Part shown: positions 61,030 through 64,000 of the stretch, in pieces
How the letters are laid out: every line of letters starts with the position of its first letter
Position numbering within the stretch: the stretch's first letter is position 1
DNA from: Anseranas semipalmata
Taxonomy: Eukaryota; Chordata; Aves; Anseriformes; Anseranatidae
Direction of reading: 5' to 3'
NCBI GenBank assembly: GCA_013399115.1
Contig: VXAA01002213.1
Span: 682,081 to 746,080, forward strand
DNA: 64,000 nucleotides
Program-made: the position numbers and the translations under genes
The notes under the pieces: generated by a model
Databases searched by the model: none
What the model saw: the letters and a program-made list of their open reading frames with translations, nothing else
Told to the model about the DNA's origin: nothing

Positions 61030-61089
61030 AGAAGGACAGTGTGTAGATTGGGACAAATTAGAAGGGCAGTGCATAGATTGGGACAAATG
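61030..61089. repeat. tandem duplication, 2 x 30 bases
   Basis: Copy one (61030-61059) and copy two (61060-61089) share 26 of 30 bases, both containing 'tagattgggacaaat'. It is a simple head-to-tail duplication outside any recognised repeat. Confidence 0.95.
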
Positions 61090-62264
61090 CTAATATCTCT
61101 GTGTCGTGTATCTGTCTACACACCACCTTGGGCAGGGGAATCTGCTGTGCTGAGCTAGGATTGATGACACAGCAGAAGGACTGAGTCCTTCTGGGCAAGA
61201 AAAATGCGCTGGAATCCCTTATCCTCTGGCTTGAAACCAACAGAAGCAAGAGAAAGGGTGCTAGCTGAACTCATCCAAAGGACAGGCTTGCTTGGTGCGC
61301 AGGGACTCCCCCAGTGCTGTGAGTGTGAGCCCATTTAAGATAATCCTGGCCACTGAGGTGCACACGCCTTTTGACAAAGCTCTTTTCTACCCTTCCTCTT
61401 CCTTGACCTTGTCATTCAGTTCCCTGTGAAGTAAAGGGAAAGCATCTGTTGTCTCTTTCGTTTAATTTGTAAATACACTCCCGGAGGGCTGGCAGAGCAC
61501 ATGCAAGCCTGAGAGGCTACCACGGTGTCAGTCATTGCTACCAAAGGCAGAAACGCTGGCTCGTGCCCTCTGTGAGCTGCCCTCCAGCCTCACCAGAGCC
61601 TGCCCACTGTGCACCTGAGGGATGGTGGCTGTTTTGAAAGGTGACAAAATACGGGCTTGGGAGATTTCTGCACGTACCTGGAGCGTGGATGTGGTGAGGA
61701 ACAGTGGGGAGCTGTACGGACGCCTCATATACCCCTTGCCTAGCTGGACACGGTGGTTAAAATGCATCTCTACTGTGCTCAAATGCTTTACATCAGAGAT
61801 ATAGTTGGTCCAATGAGCTTTTATGTCTTCTATAAAGCACATCCATATCTCTGTGCTAGACGACTTGTAAGCAAAAAAAGCCCCCAAACTCTTCTTAGAC
61901 TGTATCGTAAGGACTGCTGCATATGGAGGGAGGGGAGAGGAAAGAATTTGGAGTTCAAAAGTGCTTTTTCAGGTGTGTTAGCTAAAGCAAGGAGCGTCTT
62001 TGCATTCCCTTTGCCATATCATTACGGAGCTAGTCCTTGGACTGCAGTTCAGTCATTTAGTCAGTCCTTGAGACAGCAAACTTGTCACCAGCTTATGTGG
62101 TAGTTCTGCCCCACAAAAGACTGTTAAAGGCCTCAAGGTTTCACCCGTGATTGTTATGATTACTATAAATTATCTTTTTATCACACACTGAAATCCTCAG
62201 ACACCAAGCACCTACCAAATCATGTTTTTCTCAGCAGCAGGTGCGGGCTTTCAGCTCCTAAACT
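61090..62264. other. anonymous unique sequence, no gene seen
   Basis: Overlapping frames at 61528-62103 have no recognisable content. No repeat was recognised. Confidence 0.5.
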
Positions 62265-62460
62265 GCCTCTTACGGCTGCGGAGACAGCTGAGACAGCCCG
62301 GTGGAGATGTGGGGACAGCGCACCTGGCTCCTCGGCCCTCGGGCCATCTTTGCGCCTGACAGAAACGAGCCTTCCCTCTGCCTGGCACCCGCGGGCTTCG
62401 CTGGTGGCGTGTGGCCTGCTCCGCCGGGTGCGTGCCCGCCAGAACCCCGAGGCAGCATCT
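62265..62460. other. CpG-enriched patch
   Basis: About 18 CpGs lie in roughly 200 bases, with both strands open in several frames. This matches the other CpG-dense patches in the window. No exon or promoter is evident. Confidence 0.45.
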
Positions 62461-62767
62461 TTCCTGACCGAAAAGGGGCCAGAAGTCCCCGCTGATGCTG
62501 ACAGGAGGATAACACTAATTCACAAATGCACATGAGATGTGCCTCTTTCTTTGGAAGGGGGGGGAATATCAAATCAGTATAGGCTGTATCAGGTAGCGAT
62601 TGATCATTTTTTTCTGGCTATAATTGCATTTAATTAAGAGTATGTAGTGTCAATGAGGCATTTTAAAAGAGCCGTGTTCATCCCTTAAGTGACAGTGTTG
62701 TAGCATGTTTCATGTCATCTTGATGTGCTTGGCCTGTCACTCGGCAATCCCGGCGCTGCTGTTTCCT
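62461..62767. other. anonymous unique sequence
   Basis: AT-rich from 62580 to 62700 with 'gcatttaattaagag'. No gene was recognised. Confidence 0.5.
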
Positions 62768-62878
62768 CACGGTTTTACGAGGGGGGAAAGTGAGGTGCAG
62801 AGGCAGGGGGCACCTTGCCCATGGAGAACCAGCAGTAACTCTAAGAGGAGTTCAAACCCCTCTGCTCAGTCAGTCACC
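62768..62878 (-). mobile_element. MIR-type SINE relic
   Basis: The plus strand reads 'ttttacgagg', 'aaagtgaggtgcagaggcag', 'caccttgcccatgg', 'gagttcaaacccctctgctc', matching in order the antisense MIR core and head (…ttttacagatgaggaaactgaggc…cttgcccaaggtcac…gattcgaaccc…). It is the second MIR-like relic in the window and has the same orientation as the one at 5180. Confidence 0.7.
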
Positions 62879-63499
62879 TCAATGCCCCCAGCTCTCGCTT
62901 TTTAGCCTCCCTGCAGATGCAGCCCGCCTGCCAGCCCCGCCAAAGCCAGAAGCCCCGTGGAGGTAGGAGGAAAGTCCCTCAGGCACCAGCATGTTCTCTG
63001 CCCTCTCCCCCCTTGCAGCAGCAAAACGCATCATAATAAATACCTAGAGACCATTAGCGCCTGTATAGACTGGCCTCCGCACCAAGAGGGATTTCATCCT
63101 TTCGTGCTGCTCTAGGTTGGCAAAGGCAGGTAAATCCGTATTCCCTGTTTAACAAGACGGGAGAATGATGTGGAAAGCAAGAAACACCCACAGCCCTCCC
63201 AGGTACGAACGTTCAGGCTGATTCAAGCCCTTTCAAGTGGTTTTGTCTCCAGCGATTTGCACTTCCCTGCCTCCCGGCCCTTCCCCAGGTTCCCGCTCCT
63301 GCCCCCGATGCCGTCTTGCCAAGTCCTTCCACCACTGTTGTTATTTGTGAAGCGTGAGCAGAGCTGTGACAAGGGAGGGATGTCATTAAACCACGCCGGG
63401 AGGAGATGTCAGCCGCCATGCAAACATCTTCCTGACACTCCACTTTCAAACGATTTCAGAAACGGCACTCCGATGATTTCAGGTTGGGTAGGCCTGTCA
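62879..63499. other. anonymous unique sequence, no gene seen
   Basis: Moderately GC-rich. The frame at 63170-63649 (159 codons, plus) runs into the CpG patch and has no known domain. Confidence 0.5.
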
Positions 63500-63610
63500 G
63501 CTCGGATGGCGGCCGCGCGGTGCCGCGGTGCCGGAGACAGCTCTGGAGCAGCTCAGCCGGCTGTCGGGCACACTCCGTACGCAGCCCCGTCCCCACGCAC
63601 GCGGCCGCAC
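63500..63610. other. CpG-dense patch with two NotI sites
   Basis: About 17 CpGs lie in roughly 105 bases, including GCGGCCGC at 63509-63516 and again at 63601-63608. NotI octamers are rare in vertebrate DNA outside CpG islands, so two within 100 bases point to an unmethylated or regulatory CpG cluster. It lies directly left of an AT-rich motif-dense block. Confidence 0.6.
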
Positions 63611-63639
63611 ATCATTATTTTTATGCCACTCCAAGACAG

Positions 63640-64000
63640 ATATCCTTGAATGCCGCTGGAAGCGTCAAACTTTGGCTGCAAGTGAAAGCTTTAACATTTA
63701 GAGGGTTCTTGTGTAATGCAAATGAACCGGAAAGGTAGGAAGGCATCCCAAATGCCACTCAATGCATTTATAAAAAGATAAGGTGACTGTGTCCTACCCT
63801 ACCGTATCACTTCATTACCAAGTGTCAGCGAAGAGCCTGGCAGCTCGATTGGTTGATGGAATCACATGGCCTAAGTGTTATCTTGCAAAAACACATGAAA
63901 TTATTAAGCTCAAACAGCAAAGAAGTATAAATATCCCCACAGTTTATTCTCATCAGCCAATCAAAGGCTACGGATCTCTTTATTTCCTTTCATTTTTTTC
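63640..64000 (+). promoter_or_regulatory. motif-dense block, candidate enhancer or promoter
   Basis: Repeat-free sequence continues to the window edge. It has ATGCAAAT at 63716-63723 (POU octamer), ATTGG at 63848-63852 (inverted CCAAT), TATAAATA at 63926-63933 (perfect TATA consensus), CCAAT at 63957-63961 and an overlapping ATCAAAG at 63960-63966 (TCF/LEF). The CCAAT-to-TATA spacing of about 75 bases fits a plus-strand core promoter with a start near 63955, and a CpG cluster lies 300-400 bases upstream. Equally it may be a conserved enhancer. The downstream exon, if any, is outside the window. Confidence 0.3.

Noticed and set aside
1..64000. CRISPR array, prophage, insertion sequence or bacterial operon
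   Set aside because: No regularly spaced direct repeats, no long dense coding, and clear vertebrate retroelements throughout.
1..64000. Endogenous retrovirus or LTR element
   Set aside because: No paired LTRs, primer-binding site or gag/pol/env-like frame was recognised on either strand.

Overview
The window looks like intergenic or deep-intronic DNA from a bird. The main evidence is chicken-repeat-1 (CR1) LINE tails carrying the short ATTCTATG-type 3' end, seen here in antisense as repeated 'atcatagaat'. Other evidence is the low repeat load (about 4% interspersed by my reading), a few very old amniote repeats (MIR-like SINEs, worn CR1/L3-like tails, a palindromic element) and scattered CpG-dense patches in otherwise AT-rich sequence. 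I recognised no tRNA, rRNA, CRISPR array, insertion sequence or bacterial-type gene. No open frame gives a domain I recognise as a host protein. The longest N-free frame is 192 codons (49289-49867, minus), about what chance gives in 64 kb read in six frames. I could not place the region next to a named gene.

Layout: 1-8 kb has a Z-DNA-prone TG/CG tract, the best CR1 copy (3028-3508, minus, with remnants of the ORF2 C-terminus), a MIR relic and an AT-rich block with an RFX-type X-box. 8-20 kb is mostly anonymous, with simple repeats, a CpG-dense patch near 10.8 kb and a CR1 tail at 14.8 kb. 20-30 kb has old CR1-like tails, two copies of a palindromic repeat and the AT-rich, homeodomain-motif-dense blocks at 21.6-22.1 and 26.7-26.9 kb, which look most like conserved enhancers. 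30-43 kb has old CR1 pieces, CpG patches, a second good CR1 copy (41776-42025, with the last residues of ORF2) and a minus-strand stretch (40173-40810) with only one stop. 43-54 kb has a third palindromic copy, two old CR1-like tails, a compact CpG-rich patch (47.7 kb) and a compound pentanucleotide array interrupted by a 42-base assembly gap. 54-64 kb is anonymous except for short repeats, a MIR relic and, at the right edge, a CpG-dense patch with two NotI sites followed by an AT-rich block with octamer, CCAAT, TATA and TCF/LEF-like motifs.

No genes are seen working together. The reasonable reading is a gene-poor regulatory landscape: long unique sequence with few insertions and several blocks resembling conserved noncoding elements. 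That reading is inference, because conservation and transcription cannot be seen from one sequence. I found no convincing previously undescribed system. The most worthwhile leads are the palindromic repeat family, the compound pentamer array, the right-edge promoter-like block and the 40.2-40.8 kb quasi-open frame.
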